Below, piece after piece: positions 27,606 to 38,233 of a DNA stretch of 64,000 nt. How positions within the stretch are numbered: position 1 is the first letter of the stretch; every line of letters begins with the position of its first letter. The notes beneath the pieces were generated by a model. The model ran no database searches. It had not been told where the DNA came from and saw nothing but the letters and a program-made list of their open reading frames with translations. Both the position numbers and the translations under genes were made by a program. The DNA is taken from assembly GCF_027490375.1 (NCBI RefSeq), contig NZ_JAIXYH010000033.1, positions 1 to 64,000 of the forward strand. Reading direction: 5' to 3'. The stretch is from Flavobacterium sp. Its GTDB lineage: Bacteria; Bacteroidota; Bacteroidia; Flavobacteriales; Flavobacteriaceae.

Positions 27606-29837
27606 ATGAAGATAGCTGTACCTTTTTTGTTTTTTATTTTGAGTTTTTCAGCTCGGGGACAGCAACCTTCTGAGGTTCAAAATCCGCCGCCGCCTCAGGC
27701 GTTTCCTCCTATATACATGAATTGTGAAACAGGTGGTTATAATGTTATATCGGTTATGAATACCTTTTACACGCCATCCATTTCCTTTAATTTATCCATT
27801 TTTGAATCTGAGTCGGATGCGCAAAACAACGTTAACCCAATTGCGAATCCGAATAATTACGTTATTACTGATGGAAATTATATTCTTTATATACGATCGG
27901 AAAATATTGTGTCGGGAGATATAGGTGTAGATTTGTTAGACCTACGACCGCTGCTTTCTGGAACGTTATTGAGCACAGCAGACTATCCTCAAGGCATTAT
28001 TTTCGTTGATGTCGAGGGAGGAAAAACACCTTATAGTTATCAATGGTTTCTTGCAGGTTTACCTATTGTAGGAGAAACTACCGCTTCTTTGGATTTGTGT
28101 TCCTACTCCAGTGATCATTTATCTTGTGTAGTAACCGACGCCATGGGTTGTCGATTAGTATTGGATGGTATAAGTACACAACCTACAACTGCGCAGGTAA
28201 AGAACGACGAAATACAGCTGTACACATCCACTCCAGAAGGTTTGGTTTCTTACAGAAGTATTTTAGATAACGACGTATATAACAACCAGACATTATATAC
28301 TGTTTCCGACGAGTCGTTTACCATTCAAACGCAGGGCGGTGCTTGGGAAAATTTTATGCTTCTAGCAGATGGGCGAATTTCTACACAACCAGAAACAGCT
28401 CCGGGAACCTATACACTTAACTATTCACTTATCAAGGATTCTGATTCAACAAATTTGGGCGTAGGAGTAATTACGGTAACCGTTTCGGATAAAGCCACAA
28501 AACTTACTGGCTTTATCGATATCAATCAAAATGGTCTTAAAGAATTCGACGAGCCGATATACGGGCGCGGTTATTTTGGAAATGTGGTCGGATTATCGAG
28601 TATCAACGTTATGATTCCGGTGCACAAAGAGCAATCGACTATTTTAGAATTGCAACCCGGAATTAACGACTTGTCTTACGCAGACCTGTGTGCGCCAGCG
28701 AGCGAAATCAGCTGTTCGACGTTTTACGAGGATGCAGTAATAGACTATTCGCAACCTACACAAGAATTTTTATTTCCGTTACTGGCGCCACTTCCTAATG
28801 ATATATCGATAACTACTTTTTCCATTAACGCAACTCCGGGTTTCACGCGTTCTTACAGGCTAAAAGTTCAAAACAACAGTTACACAAATGTAAGTGCATT
28901 AGAAATTAATTTTTACAAACCGACCCAGTCGACTATCTTGACCTATCCTGCGGGTGCAACGCCAACGCCTTTCGGTTTTACTTTGACCTTGAATACGCTA
29001 GCAGCTTACAGCAGTTTATCGATAACTGGAACCTTGCAATTTGCGAGCATACCCGAAGTAGTTCTGGAAGAACCTTTCGAAATGTCGGCAACGGTAACAG
29101 TGGCAGATGATCCGTTTACAAATAACAACACCTCTGTTTTTGAAGGAATTTTTATGGGATCGTATGATCCGAACGACATTACCGAAGCGCACGGTCCCGA
29201 GATAGATATCGATGATTTTTCAGAAGACGATTATCTGACTTACACCATACGCTTTGAAAATACGGGTAACGGGCCAGCTCAAAATGTACGTATCGAAAAT
29301 TTGTTGCCTGCCGGGTTACATGCATCGACATTACAAGTTGTGGCGAGCAGTCATTCGTATATGAAATCGCTTGTTGGAAATAAATTGATTTACAAGTTTA
29401 ATAACATCAATTTACCGCCGTCTAACGGTAGTGAAACGGTTGGAAACGGATTTGTAACGTATCGCGTGAAGCCGACCGCTGGTTTTGCCGTTGGCACTGA
29501 AATTCAAGATGCTGCTGAAATTTATTTCGATTTTAATCCAGCTATAATTACACCGACTTGGAATACCAAATTTGTTGAACAATTAAGTGTTCCAAGGAAA
29601 GAAAAGCTGATTCAATTTTACACCAATCCGATTACCGATGTTTTTGAGTTGACATTAACAAACAACAACGCCATTGCAACCGTTGCTGTATACGATTTAA
29701 AAGGTTCGTTACTAGCAACTGCAAAATCTAAAGATGGGAAACTGTTGGTGGATACCCAAAATTGGAGCAGTGGCATTTATTTATTAAAACTACAGTCGGG
29801 AGAAGAGATAGAGCACATAAAGTTGCTTAAACGATAG
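27606..29837 (+). CDS. T9SS type A cargo protein, DUF7619-type, paralogue 1
   Basis: A 743-residue secreted protein with signal peptide MKIAVPFLFFILSFSARGQ. It has an N-terminal Cys-containing domain (MNCETGGYN), an Ig/SprB-like segment (YSYQWFLAG...VVTDAMGC) and a Ca-loop-like strand (FIDINQNGLKEFDEP). The conserved block SYDPNDITEAHGPEI...YTIRFENTGNG...AEIYFDFNPAIITP is the DUF11-like/DUF7619 domain seen in many flavobacterial secreted proteins. The C-terminus (VEQLSVPRKEKLIQFYTNPI to HIKLLKR) is a type A sorting domain. Two paralogues follow on the same strand. The biological role is unknown; a surface or adhesive function is an inference from the beta-sandwich domains. Confidence 0.88.
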   Translation: MKIAVPFLFFILSFSARGQQPSEVQNPPPPQAFPPIYMNCETGGYNVISVMNTFYTPSISFNLSIFESESDAQNNVNPIANPNNYVITDGNYILYIRSENIVSGDIGVDLLDLRPLLSGTLLSTADYPQGIIFVDVEGGKTPYSYQWFLAGLPIVGETTASLDLCSYSSDHLSCVVTDAMGCRLVLDGISTQPTTAQVKNDEIQLYTSTPEGLVSYRSILDNDVYNNQTLYTVSDESFTIQTQGGAWENFMLLADGRISTQPETAPGTYTLNYSLIKDSDSTNLGVGVITVTVSDKATKLTGFIDINQNGLKEFDEPIYGRGYFGNVVGLSSINVMIPVHKEQSTILELQPGINDLSYADLCAPASEISCSTFYEDAVIDYSQPTQEFLFPLLAPLPNDISITTFSINATPGFTRSYRLKVQNNSYTNVSALEINFYKPTQSTILTYPAGATPTPFGFTLTLNTLAAYSSLSITGTLQFASIPEVVLEEPFEMSATVTVADDPFTNNNTSVFEGIFMGSYDPNDITEAHGPEIDIDDFSEDDYLTYTIRFENTGNGPAQNVRIENLLPAGLHASTLQVVASSHSYMKSLVGNKLIYKFNNINLPPSNGSETVGNGFVTYRVKPTAGFAVGTEIQDAAEIYFDFNPAIITPTWNTKFVEQLSVPRKEKLIQFYTNPITDVFELTLTNNNAIATVAVYDLKGSLLATAKSKDGKLLVDTQNWSSGIYLLKLQSGEEIEHIKLLKR

Positions 29838-29860
29838 CCCCAATTAAAAACTAAACGGAT

Positions 29861-32050
29861 ATGAAAAAACTTTTATTCTTTTTAATTCTTCTAGCTCACC
29901 TAAGCGGTTTTGGGCAAAATAGTCAAACAACCATTACTGTATGTAATTTCTGGGTCAGCTCGCCTGATTTGTTAGAGACTACTTTTAGCAATTATGATCC
30001 TTCAATTCATACCTATACATTGCACCAAACAACTGCTGGTGCACTAGAAAACACCAATCTAATACCTGTAGGTATTGCAATTACAACGTCTATGACTTTG
30101 TACTTAAGAATAGTTAACACAAACACGCAAGAAATTTCAATTGAAGCACTGACTATCTTAATAAGTCCTTTAGTTTTATCTGGAGCGACTACCCTTGATG
30201 CGCCAACAAGTAGTGCCATTTGTTCTGTTGAATCAGGAGGTACTGCTCCTTTTACATTTACTTGGAGTATTGAAGGGGCTGTTTTTACAGAAGGGAGTAC
30301 AAGCACGCTCACAATTCCACCTAGCAATCAAGAATCGACAATCACATGTATTGTTACCGATGCTGTTGGTTGTACAAGTACTATTTCAATTCAAATTGTT
30401 TCTGCCGCCTCAGCTTTTGACGACACGATCACGCTGACAACGAGTGAAATCGAAATTGTAACTTCAAGTACTTCGGTCTATGCTAACGATTATTTGAATT
30501 TTCAATCGCTAACCTTCCCAGTGATTCAGCAACAGGCTTATCTTGAAGAAACTGGCGAAGGCTGGGATAATTTTAATCTCAACCCAAACGGAACCATAAG
30601 TGCATTGCCTGGAACGCCTGCAGGAATATATAATCTACAGTACAGTCTATTCCATATTAACGGCGGATTCGTAGGTTCGGCAAGCATAAACCTTCAAGTA
30701 TTTTCTTCAACCGTTGAATTAATTGCTTTTGTTGATTGGGATGGAAATGGCATAAAGAGTGATGACGAACCGTTATTTACCGAAGGAAAATTCTTAATAT
30801 CTGGATCCGATGGCACGGAACTAGAGCTATACTCTGATACAGGAACTTACATTTATAATACACTCCCAAATACTACCTATGGCTTTTCGTATCAAGTTAA
30901 CGATGGATCTTTACCTTTGTTTTCATGCCAGACATCTTTTTTGGATATAAATCCTATTGCTGGTAGTACAACAACTTATTTCTTTCCGATTAATTCAATA
31001 CCCGAAATAAATGGAGCGGTTTCATTAATAAGCTATCAAATGCCTTCGCCTGGATTTACTAGATATTACGAGGTAAAAGTGAAAAACATAGGCTCCTTAC
31101 CAATGGTAAATGCAGTGCTCAACGTTCAAAAACCCGAGAATTCAAACTTAGTAAGTTATTGCAACACTTGCGTAGCCACTGCCGACGGTTTTCAAAAAAC
31201 AAATATTACGCTTGCACCTTTCGAAGAAGCAATTTTACCTTTCGCAGTTCAATTCAACACCATACCAAACATACAACTAGGCGACTACGTAACAACAACA
31301 GCTGCCTTAGTTACCGAAAACGACGTGAACCCGACTGATAACATCAGCACCTTAACGCAGATGGTAATTGGCTCATACGATCCCAACGACATAAGCGAAA
31401 AACACGGGCCCGAAGTGGTATTCGCAACTTGGCCAAGTGGCGAAGAACTCGAATACACGATACGATTCGAAAACACTGGAAACGGTTCCGCCGAAACGGT
31501 CCGACTTGAAAATACCTTACCAATTAATGTCGATGCGCTTTCGTTTACGCCAATCGATGCAAGTCACCGCTATCAGTTACAACAAAATGGCAATCAAATA
31601 ATTGTTGTTTTCAATAACATCGATTTACCACCATCTCAAGAAAACACCAACATTGGCCATGGGTATTTTAAGTATAAAGTATCGCCAACAGCGGGCTTTC
31701 AGATAGGTACTGTAATAGAAAATGTAGCAGAAATCTACTTTGATTTCAATCCGGCGATTGTTACGCCTTTGTGGACAACCACTTTTGTGGAGCAAATGAG
31801 TGTTGCCGAAAACAAGCCTTTAGTACAATTTTACACCAATCCGGTAACCGACCTGTTCGAACTCACACTGGAAGACAACCAAGCAAACGCCTTTGCAACC
31901 GTGTACGATTTAAAAGGATCAGTACTAGCAAAAGTTGAAACAGTAAATGGAAAACTCCAAATTGAAACTCAGAATTGGATGAGTGGCATTTATGTAGTAA
32001 AGCTTGAAGCAGGAGAAATTGTAGAAAATGTGAAATTGGTTAAACGGTAA
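29861..32050 (+). CDS. T9SS type A cargo protein, DUF7619-type, paralogue 2
   Basis: A 729-residue secreted protein (signal peptide MKKLLFFLILLAHLSGFGQ) with the same order of parts as its neighbours: N-terminal domain, SprB-like segment (FTFTWSIEG...VTDAVGC), Ca-loop-like FVDWDGNGIKSDDEP, the SYDPNDISEKHGPEV...YFDFNPAIVTP block and a type A sorting domain. It is the most divergent of the three in the N-terminal third, where the CETG motif is missing. The 23-bp gap to paralogue 1 suggests co-transcription; paralogue 3 is 155 bp away with its own possible control region. The function is unknown. Confidence 0.88.
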   Translation: MKKLLFFLILLAHLSGFGQNSQTTITVCNFWVSSPDLLETTFSNYDPSIHTYTLHQTTAGALENTNLIPVGIAITTSMTLYLRIVNTNTQEISIEALTILISPLVLSGATTLDAPTSSAICSVESGGTAPFTFTWSIEGAVFTEGSTSTLTIPPSNQESTITCIVTDAVGCTSTISIQIVSAASAFDDTITLTTSEIEIVTSSTSVYANDYLNFQSLTFPVIQQQAYLEETGEGWDNFNLNPNGTISALPGTPAGIYNLQYSLFHINGGFVGSASINLQVFSSTVELIAFVDWDGNGIKSDDEPLFTEGKFLISGSDGTELELYSDTGTYIYNTLPNTTYGFSYQVNDGSLPLFSCQTSFLDINPIAGSTTTYFFPINSIPEINGAVSLISYQMPSPGFTRYYEVKVKNIGSLPMVNAVLNVQKPENSNLVSYCNTCVATADGFQKTNITLAPFEEAILPFAVQFNTIPNIQLGDYVTTTAALVTENDVNPTDNISTLTQMVIGSYDPNDISEKHGPEVVFATWPSGEELEYTIRFENTGNGSAETVRLENTLPINVDALSFTPIDASHRYQLQQNGNQIIVVFNNIDLPPSQENTNIGHGYFKYKVSPTAGFQIGTVIENVAEIYFDFNPAIVTPLWTTTFVEQMSVAENKPLVQFYTNPVTDLFELTLEDNQANAFATVYDLKGSVLAKVETVNGKLQIETQNWMSGIYVVKLEAGEIVENVKLVKR

Positions 32051-32111
32051 TTCGATTTTAAACCATTTTAATTTCTTAAACCGAGTTCTTCGTTCTCACA
32101 GTAACGTCAAA

Positions 32112-32138
32112 TATTTTGTAGAATTTATTCTAAAAATA
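32112..32138. promoter_or_regulatory. Inverted repeat TAGAAT-TT-ATTCTA
   Basis: The arms TATTTT(G)TAGAAT and ATTCTAAAAATA form an imperfect palindrome in the gap before paralogue 3. Its core resembles the palindrome between hemA and the AraC gene, with the centre one base longer. It may be a repressor site or chance in AT-rich DNA. Confidence 0.35.
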
Positions 32139-32205
32139 CAAGATGTATAAATGAGATTTCACAATTAACTTCATCTTTGATAATCAAATTTTAACCAACT
32201 GCGTT

Positions 32206-34398
32206 ATGAAAAAAATTTTACTCGTCTTTCTACTGTTTTTTTCTACTTTTTCACCAGCGCAAATTCTGGAAGTTACTTGCAATTGTGAAACAGGCTTCTA
32301 TGATTTAGCACAAGCCGCCGAACTCCATGGCGCACCAATGTATAACTACGTTTTCTTTACTACACTTTCCGATGCACAAAACAATGTTTCGCCGATTTTA
32401 AATCTTACAAACTATTTACCTGCTGATGGACAAGAATTAATCTATGCGCAAGAATATAACGGATACTTTGACACAACAAGCATAAAAGCAATTCCCTTAC
32501 GAGAGTATTTCACAACTCTATTGATTATAACAACAGACTTTCCATCAAGCCAAGCTTCTGTTGACGTTTGGTCGGGCGTACCTCCTTTTACGTATAGATG
32601 GTTTGTAGAAGGAGTTGAATTAATTGGAGAAAATGAATCGGGACTTAACCTGTCAACTTATAATTTCCCTGAAGTAATACAATGTATTGTTACAGACTCT
32701 AATGGATGCGAAAGTGCTGCAGGTGCTATCGATGGGATTGGATATACAGCCGCAATGCCCGACATCTTGGAGATTACTCTTGGAGCTGATTTTTTACCTA
32801 TATCGGATAAAAGTGTATTAACAAACGACGTTTTTCAGTCGTATCCTTTTGTTGCGGTCACGAACACGGAAATCGTAGCCATTCCAGTAGGTGAAGATTG
32901 GAATAATTTTACACTTGGTGCTGATGGTAAAATTACTGCCGCGCCAAACACACCATTGGGATTTTACAATTTACAATATCAAATGGTCGAAAGTCCAAAT
33001 ATGACCGTACTATCAACAGCAATTGTAAGCCTTCGAGTTGCACAAGCCGCTTTAAAACTCACTTCATTCTACGATTTAAACACCGACGGGATTAAACAAG
33101 AAAACGAGCCATTCGTAGATAGCGGCTTTTATCACAATATACCGCAAACGCCGCAATTTAATTGGCCAATCAAACCAAACGGTTCTACATATTATTCCAT
33201 AATTTCGGATGGTGAACCTTTAAGTATCCAAGTTACAAGTGTTAATGGAGCAACAAACTTTCAAAATGTAACCTGTAATACATATTTTGAAAATATTCCA
33301 ATTACGCTAAGCACTCCAATGCAAGAGTTGCTATTCCCATTCATCGCTGCACAAACCGATGATTTAAGTGTGAATACAGGAATAATCGCAGCAAGCCCGG
33401 GATTTACCAGACCATTCTTGGTAACTGTTTCTAATCCAACTAATCAAGCCGCAGGTCCTTTTACCGTTACTTTCACAAAACCAACGCAATCAGAGATCGT
33501 ACAATTTCCAGCAGGTACAACACCGACAGAAACAGGATTTACCATCACAATAGATTCGATAGAAGCACTTTCGAATTTATTGTTTAGCGGAAGTATACAG
33601 TTCGATGTTATCCCAAACGTGAGTTTAAATGAACCCATTAGCATGTCGGCAACAATTGTTTATGGAGCAGATCCGAATTTGCTAAATAATACTTCGATTT
33701 TTAATGGCGTGTTTATGGGATCTTACGATCCTAACGATATCATTGAATCTCGTGGACCGGAAATTCGTATCAGCGATTTTTCCGAAAATGATTACCTAAC
33801 CTACACCATTCGATTTGAAAACACAGGTAACGCTGCCGCAGAAAATATCAGAATTGTAAATGAACTTCCCTCTGGTTTAGACGCTTCAACATTCCAAGTT
33901 TTAGGCGCAAGTCATCCTTTTCAAAAATCGTTTTTTAATGGTGTTTTAACCGTTCGTATGGATAATATTGAATTACCACCTTCAAACGGCAGCGCAACGA
34001 TTGGAAACGGATTTATAACGTATCGCGTGAAACCTACCGCCGGATTTACCGTTGGAACACAAATTGAAAACACCGCCGAAATTTACTTCGATTTCAATCC
34101 GCCTATTATTACACCAACCTGGACGACCACGTTTGTGGAGCAATTAAGCGTCGAGGAATCCCAGCCTTTGGTACAATTTTACACCAATCCGGTAACCGAC
34201 GTATTTGAACTCACGCTCGTGAATCCCGAAACCAGTATCGATGCCCTCGTGTACGACCTACTGGGGAAAAAAGTAGGAACCGCACAATCGATTAACGGAA
34301 AACTGCAAATCCAAACGCAATCTTGGTCGCGCGGAGTTTACATCCTAAAACTGTTCACAACCAACGGAACACTCAGCTATAAATTAGTTAAGGAATAA
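32206..34398 (+). CDS. T9SS type A cargo protein, DUF7619-type, paralogue 3
   Basis: A 730-residue secreted protein (signal peptide MKKILLVFLLFFSTFSPAQ). It keeps the CNCETGFYDLAQAA N-terminal motif of paralogue 1, the SprB-like segment (FTYRWFVEG...VTDSNGC), the Ca-loop-like FYDLNTDGIKQENEP, the SYDPNDIIESRGPEI...YFDFNPPIITP block and a type A sorting domain ending in LSYKLVKE. Its C-terminal half is very close to paralogue 1 (TVGNGF/TIGNGF, YRVKPTAGF), so 1 and 3 look like the nearer pair. A GC-rich element begins about 1 bp after the stop codon. Confidence 0.88.
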   Translation: MKKILLVFLLFFSTFSPAQILEVTCNCETGFYDLAQAAELHGAPMYNYVFFTTLSDAQNNVSPILNLTNYLPADGQELIYAQEYNGYFDTTSIKAIPLREYFTTLLIITTDFPSSQASVDVWSGVPPFTYRWFVEGVELIGENESGLNLSTYNFPEVIQCIVTDSNGCESAAGAIDGIGYTAAMPDILEITLGADFLPISDKSVLTNDVFQSYPFVAVTNTEIVAIPVGEDWNNFTLGADGKITAAPNTPLGFYNLQYQMVESPNMTVLSTAIVSLRVAQAALKLTSFYDLNTDGIKQENEPFVDSGFYHNIPQTPQFNWPIKPNGSTYYSIISDGEPLSIQVTSVNGATNFQNVTCNTYFENIPITLSTPMQELLFPFIAAQTDDLSVNTGIIAASPGFTRPFLVTVSNPTNQAAGPFTVTFTKPTQSEIVQFPAGTTPTETGFTITIDSIEALSNLLFSGSIQFDVIPNVSLNEPISMSATIVYGADPNLLNNTSIFNGVFMGSYDPNDIIESRGPEIRISDFSENDYLTYTIRFENTGNAAAENIRIVNELPSGLDASTFQVLGASHPFQKSFFNGVLTVRMDNIELPPSNGSATIGNGFITYRVKPTAGFTVGTQIENTAEIYFDFNPPIITPTWTTTFVEQLSVEESQPLVQFYTNPVTDVFELTLVNPETSIDALVYDLLGKKVGTAQSINGKLQIQTQSWSRGVYILKLFTTNGTLSYKLVKE

Positions 34399-34399
34399 A

Positions 34400-34765
34400 T
34401 TTTTTGGGCACATCCTGCCGCAAAAATTTAGTGGAAATACCACTGCGGCAGGTCGGGCTTTTCACTGCAAGGCGCAGCTGCTACAAGCGTTTCAACCGCG
34501 CGCCGCTCCGGCTTCCTTTGGTCGCCACAACGGCACGGGTTTTCAATCGCTTTTAGCAGCCACGGCTTTCCGTTGCAATCCCTTGTGCAACGTACGTGAC
34601 CACAAAGACGTTTTTAAGCAACAATTTTTCGCGTTACGGATAGAGCCAAATAGCCCGCAGCAACGAGGTACGAGGAAGCGAGGACTATGGGCGAAAGCCG
34701 GACTTGCCGAAATGTGCGCCGTAGCCTTAGCGAAGGCGGACATTTTGGCGAGGAACGCCCAAAAA
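34400..34765. repeat. Facing pair of GC-rich TTTTTTGGGC elements at a convergent junction (R5a/R5b)
   Basis: The island starts with TTTTTTGGGC directly after the stop of paralogue 3 and ends with CGCCCAAAAA just before the stop of the MFS gene, so two family members face each other. R5a has a composite hairpin: outer arms CCTGCCGCA/TGCGGCAGG (34414-34452) and inner arms GTGG/CCAC around AAATA, followed by GTCGGGCTTTTCACTGCAA. R5b on the minus strand carries GTCCGGCTTTCGCCC. Base composition is clearly higher in GC than the genes. No credible coding sequence is present. Confidence 0.7.
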
Positions 34766-34795
34766 CTAACGATAAGCTACAATGAATAAACGCGT

Positions 34796-36031
34796 TTACT
34801 TACTTTCAGCGGCAATTCGTGCGGTTCGCTTAATGGAAAAGTAGGCAACTAAAGTACTCAACAACATGAGAAAACCTCCTAAAACGAAAGGAGCACCTGC
34901 AAATTGAAAAGGAGCACCGTCGTGTGTGAAAAAATAAAAAGTCGATGCCATTAATGGCGGTCCGATAATCGAACTAGCACTCATTAAGCTGGTAAGCGTT
35001 CCTTGAATTTCGCCTTGTTCGTTGGCAGGAACCTGACCCGACACCACTGCTTGTAAAGCCGGACCTGCAATTCCGCCCAAACAGTACGGGATAAGAAAGG
35101 CAAACATCATCCAACTTTCGGTGGCTAATGCAAACAAAAACATCCCGAAAGTGTACAGCAGCAAGCCTAAATAAATGCTGCGTTCGTTTCCTAATTTCGG
35201 GTTTATCCAGCGTATTAATCCGCCTTGAACGATGGCTACCAACAGTCCTACCATACCCAGGGACAAGCCCACCATTTTTTCGCTCCAACCAAATTTATAA
35301 ATGGTGAAGAAACTCCAGTTGCTGTGCACGGCATGTGAACCCACGTACAGCAAGAAAATAGCTAAAATTAAACCGATTAGTTTGGGATAACGCTTTAAAT
35401 TGAGAAAAGCACCGGCTGGATTGGCGCGTTTCCACTCGAAATTTCGACGGTTTTCGGGTTTGAGCGATTCGGGTAAAATAAAATAACCGTACAAAAAGTT
35501 GAGCATGCATAAAACTCCGGCCGCATAAAACGGCACACGAGAACCAAACTGGCCGAGTAAACCACCAATAACGGGTCCGATAATAAAACCAAGTCCGAAT
35601 GCAGCACCGATCATTCCAAAGTTCTTAGCTCTGTTTTCTGGCGTACTCACGTCGGCAATATACGCCGAAGCCGTGGTAATACTCGCTCCGGTAACACCTG
35701 CCAAAATCCGACCAATAAAAAGCCAAGTGATGTTTGGTGCCAGCGACAGCAACAGGTAATCGAGCGAGAAGCCAAAAAGCGAGATGAGTATAATTGGGCG
35801 TCGGCCGTACTTATCACTCAAATTTCCAATGAGTGGTGCAAACAAAAACTGTGTGATGGCGTAGGCAAACGTAAGCCAACCGCCGTATTTAGAAGCCTCG
35901 GAAATATCGCCATTAATTAATTCACCGATAAGCTTTGGTATAACGGGAATAATAATTCCCCAACCGGTGATGTCGATGAGCATGGTAATGAATATAAATC
36001 CAATTGCTGCACTTTTCGAAGATGATTTCAT
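34796..36031 (-). CDS. MFS transporter, TetA-like drug:H+ antiporter family
   Basis: A 411-residue integral inner-membrane protein with about 12 hydrophobic helices. MFS motif A between helices 2 and 3 is intact ([12 protein letters not shown]), and motif C-like [16 protein letters not shown] lies in helix 5, which marks a proton antiporter of the DHA1/TetA type. Length and N-terminus ([21 protein letters not shown]) match the TCR/Tet family. Such proteins export tetracyclines or unrelated compounds; the substrate cannot be read from sequence, and a housekeeping efflux role is more likely than acquired resistance given the native composition. It is monocistronic, convergent with paralogue 3. 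Confidence 0.92.
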   Translation of the reverse strand: MKSSSKSAAIGFIFITMLIDITGWGIIIPVIPKLIGELINGDISEASKYGGWLTFAYAITQFLFAPLIGNLSDKYGRRPIILISLFGFSLDYLLLSLAPNITWLFIGRILAGVTGASITTASAYIADVSTPENRAKNFGMIGAAFGLGFIIGPVIGGLLGQFGSRVPFYAAGVLCMLNFLYGYFILPESLKPENRRNFEWKRANPAGAFLNLKRYPKLIGLILAIFLLYVGSHAVHSNWSFFTIYKFGWSEKMVGLSLGMVGLLVAIVQGGLIRWINPKLGNERSIYLGLLLYTFGMFLFALATESWMMFAFLIPYCLGGIAGPALQAVVSGQVPANEQGEIQGTLTSLMSASSIIGPPLMASTFYFFTHDGAPFQFAGAPFVLGGFLMLLSTLVAYFSIKRTARIAAESK

Positions 36032-36127
36032 AGCAAAACTTTTCCAGATTTACAGCTTTTCGCAGTTGTTGCAAATGCCAGCACAAAGAAAAGCTTTATT
36101 TGCGAAGCGCGTAAAATTGCTGCGGTT

Positions 36128-37909
36128 TTAACCATTGTTGGACGAGAACTTCTTTATGCTCTCGGCAATAGTATAGGCATCGATACCTGCTAATTTGCGC
36201 AACTCTGGTATGCTGCCGTGTTCAATAAATACATCGGGAATTCCAATGATTTGTGTGCGCCCTTTGAAGTTCAATTCGCTCAAAAGTTCGAGTACTGCCG
36301 AACCAAAACCACCGGCAGCAACGCCGTCTTCCACGGTAATGATTACTTCAAATTGTGCGGCCACCGATTCAATCGCGTTGCGGTCGAGCGGTTTTACAAA
36401 CGGAAAATGTACGTGTGCTATCGTTTCATTTTCGAGCTGCTGTAATGCTAATTCGACTTCGTGGAAAATGGTTCCGGTGGAAAATACTGCTATACGTTTT
36501 CCGTTGCGTATGCGTTTTGCTTTTCCGATTTCCATGCGTTCGAAAGCAACCGGTGCACGCCATTCGGGAATAAAGCCTCGTGCTCTGGGGTAGCGAATCG
36601 CGAACGGTTGTGATGTTTGAACTGCGGTGAACAGAAGTTGTTGTAAATCGATTTCATCTTTAGGTGCCGCGACAATTACGTTCGGAACGGTTCGCAACAT
36701 CGCTAGGTCAAAAATTCCATGATGTGTTGCGCCGTCTTCGCCCACCAAACCGGCGCGATCGATGCAGAAAACGACAGGTAAATTTTGAATGGCTACATCG
36801 TGAATTAGCTGATCGTAAGCTCGTTGTAAAAATGTCGAGTAAATGCAACAAAGTACTTTAACGCCTTCGCAGGCAAATCCGGCAGCGAGCGTTACCGCGT
36901 GTTGTTCGGCGATTCCGACATCGATGACATTTTCGGGAAAGCGATCGATCACAGCTTTCAATCCGCTGCCCGAGGGCATTGCAGGAGTTATGGCAATTAA
37001 ATCTTTATGTTGTTCGAGCAGTGCCAATACGGTAGTTCCAAAAACGTCTTGGAACTTTAACGGCAGGTGCGATTCGTCTTTTTCGTATACTTTTCCCGTC
37101 AAGTAATCGAATTTTCCTGGCGCGTGGTACAAAACTTGGTTCAGTTCGGCTGGTTTGAGTCCTTTTCCTTTGGTAGTTCGCACGTGCAGTAAACGAACGC
37201 CCGATTTATGCTTTTGTGCCCGGAGTTCCGAAACCAATTGCGGTAAATCGTGGCCGTCGATCGGGCCAAAATACGCGATGTTCAGGTTTTGAAACAGATT
37301 TTGTACGGTTTGATTGTTTTGATCGAGTGAGGTCAAATAGTGCTTTAGTGCACCGACACTCGGATCGATACCAATGCTGTTGTCGTTTAAAACGATTAGC
37401 AAATTAGCGTTGGTTTCTCCGGCGTGATTCAAGGCTTCAAAAGCCATACCGGCGACTATGGATGCATCGCCAATAACAGCGATGTGTTGGCGGTTGAACT
37501 TTTTTTGCTGTTGCGCGGCTAAAGCCATTCCGAGCGCGGCAGAAATGGCGGTAGATGAATGTCCGGTGCCAAACGCATCGAATTCGCTTTCCGAACGTTT
37601 CGGGAAACCAGATATGCCGCCGAGTTTACGGTTGGTGTGAAATTGCGCTAAACGACCGGTGAGCATTTTGTGTCCGTAGGCTTGGTGACCCACATCCCAA
37701 ATCAGTCGGTCGTTAGGCGTATCGAAAACATAGTGCAGTGCCACGGTAAGATCGACCACACCTAAGCTTGCGCCTAAATGACCTTCGTTTGCGGCTACGA
37801 TTTTGATGATGCGATCGCGTAAATCCTGTGCTATTTCGGGCAAACGTTCCACAGCCAAAGCTCGTAAGTCGGCTAACGATGTCATCGAATCTAAAAATCG
37901 TACATTCAT
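36128..37909 (-). CDS. dxs: 1-deoxy-D-xylulose-5-phosphate synthase
   Basis: A 593-residue thiamine-diphosphate enzyme that condenses pyruvate with glyceraldehyde 3-phosphate, the first step of the MEP isoprenoid pathway. Visible signatures are GHLGASLGVVDLTVALHYVF near the N-terminus, DVGHQAYGHKMLTGR, and the ThDP/Mg motif GDASIVAGMAFEALNHAG...NDNSIGID. The pyrimidine-domain DVGIAEQHAVTLAAGFA and the transketolase C-terminal domain also fit. It is a little shorter than the E. coli enzyme (about 620). It stands alone, 96 bp upstream of the MFS gene on the same strand. Confidence 0.97.
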   Translation of the reverse strand: MNVRFLDSMTSLADLRALAVERLPEIAQDLRDRIIKIVAANEGHLGASLGVVDLTVALHYVFDTPNDRLIWDVGHQAYGHKMLTGRLAQFHTNRKLGGISGFPKRSESEFDAFGTGHSSTAISAALGMALAAQQQKKFNRQHIAVIGDASIVAGMAFEALNHAGETNANLLIVLNDNSIGIDPSVGALKHYLTSLDQNNQTVQNLFQNLNIAYFGPIDGHDLPQLVSELRAQKHKSGVRLLHVRTTKGKGLKPAELNQVLYHAPGKFDYLTGKVYEKDESHLPLKFQDVFGTTVLALLEQHKDLIAITPAMPSGSGLKAVIDRFPENVIDVGIAEQHAVTLAAGFACEGVKVLCCIYSTFLQRAYDQLIHDVAIQNLPVVFCIDRAGLVGEDGATHHGIFDLAMLRTVPNVIVAAPKDEIDLQQLLFTAVQTSQPFAIRYPRARGFIPEWRAPVAFERMEIGKAKRIRNGKRIAVFSTGTIFHEVELALQQLENETIAHVHFPFVKPLDRNAIESVAAQFEVIITVEDGVAAGGFGSAVLELLSELNFKGRTQIIGIPDVFIEHGSIPELRKLAGIDAYTIAESIKKFSSNNG

Positions 37910-38233
37910 TGTTCAAAGGTAAAAATATGCCTCTGAAAAAGTCGGCTTCTATCGTTTTATTGTCTAAAACAACATGGGTTCAACATAAAATCATTTTTAA
38001 GATTGTTTGAACGGATGCATTTAGCTGGCAAAGGAAAAACCTCCAGACACTATTTTCAAGCTAGCCGCTCAAACAAGAGTTTTCTTCCAGCTTTTTTTAG
38101 TTATCTCGACGTGGCAACGGAAATACGCCCTGCAATCAACTTTTTAAATGATTTCTAATTTCAATTTTGATATTGAACTCAGGATATAATAGCATCATTG
38201 AAAAAGGCTGTTGAATTTTACAAATGCTTTAGG
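37910..38233. other. Gene-free stretch between ogt and dxs
   Basis: This 324-bp AT-rich stretch contains the dxs upstream region. I see no conserved RNA, repeat-family member or protein-like frame, and no clear terminator for ogt. Confidence 0.5.

Noticed and set aside
34796..36031. Acquired tetracycline-resistance gene
   Set aside because: The TetA-like family is broad; base composition matches the neighbours and no mobile element is adjacent, so a native efflux pump is the safer reading.
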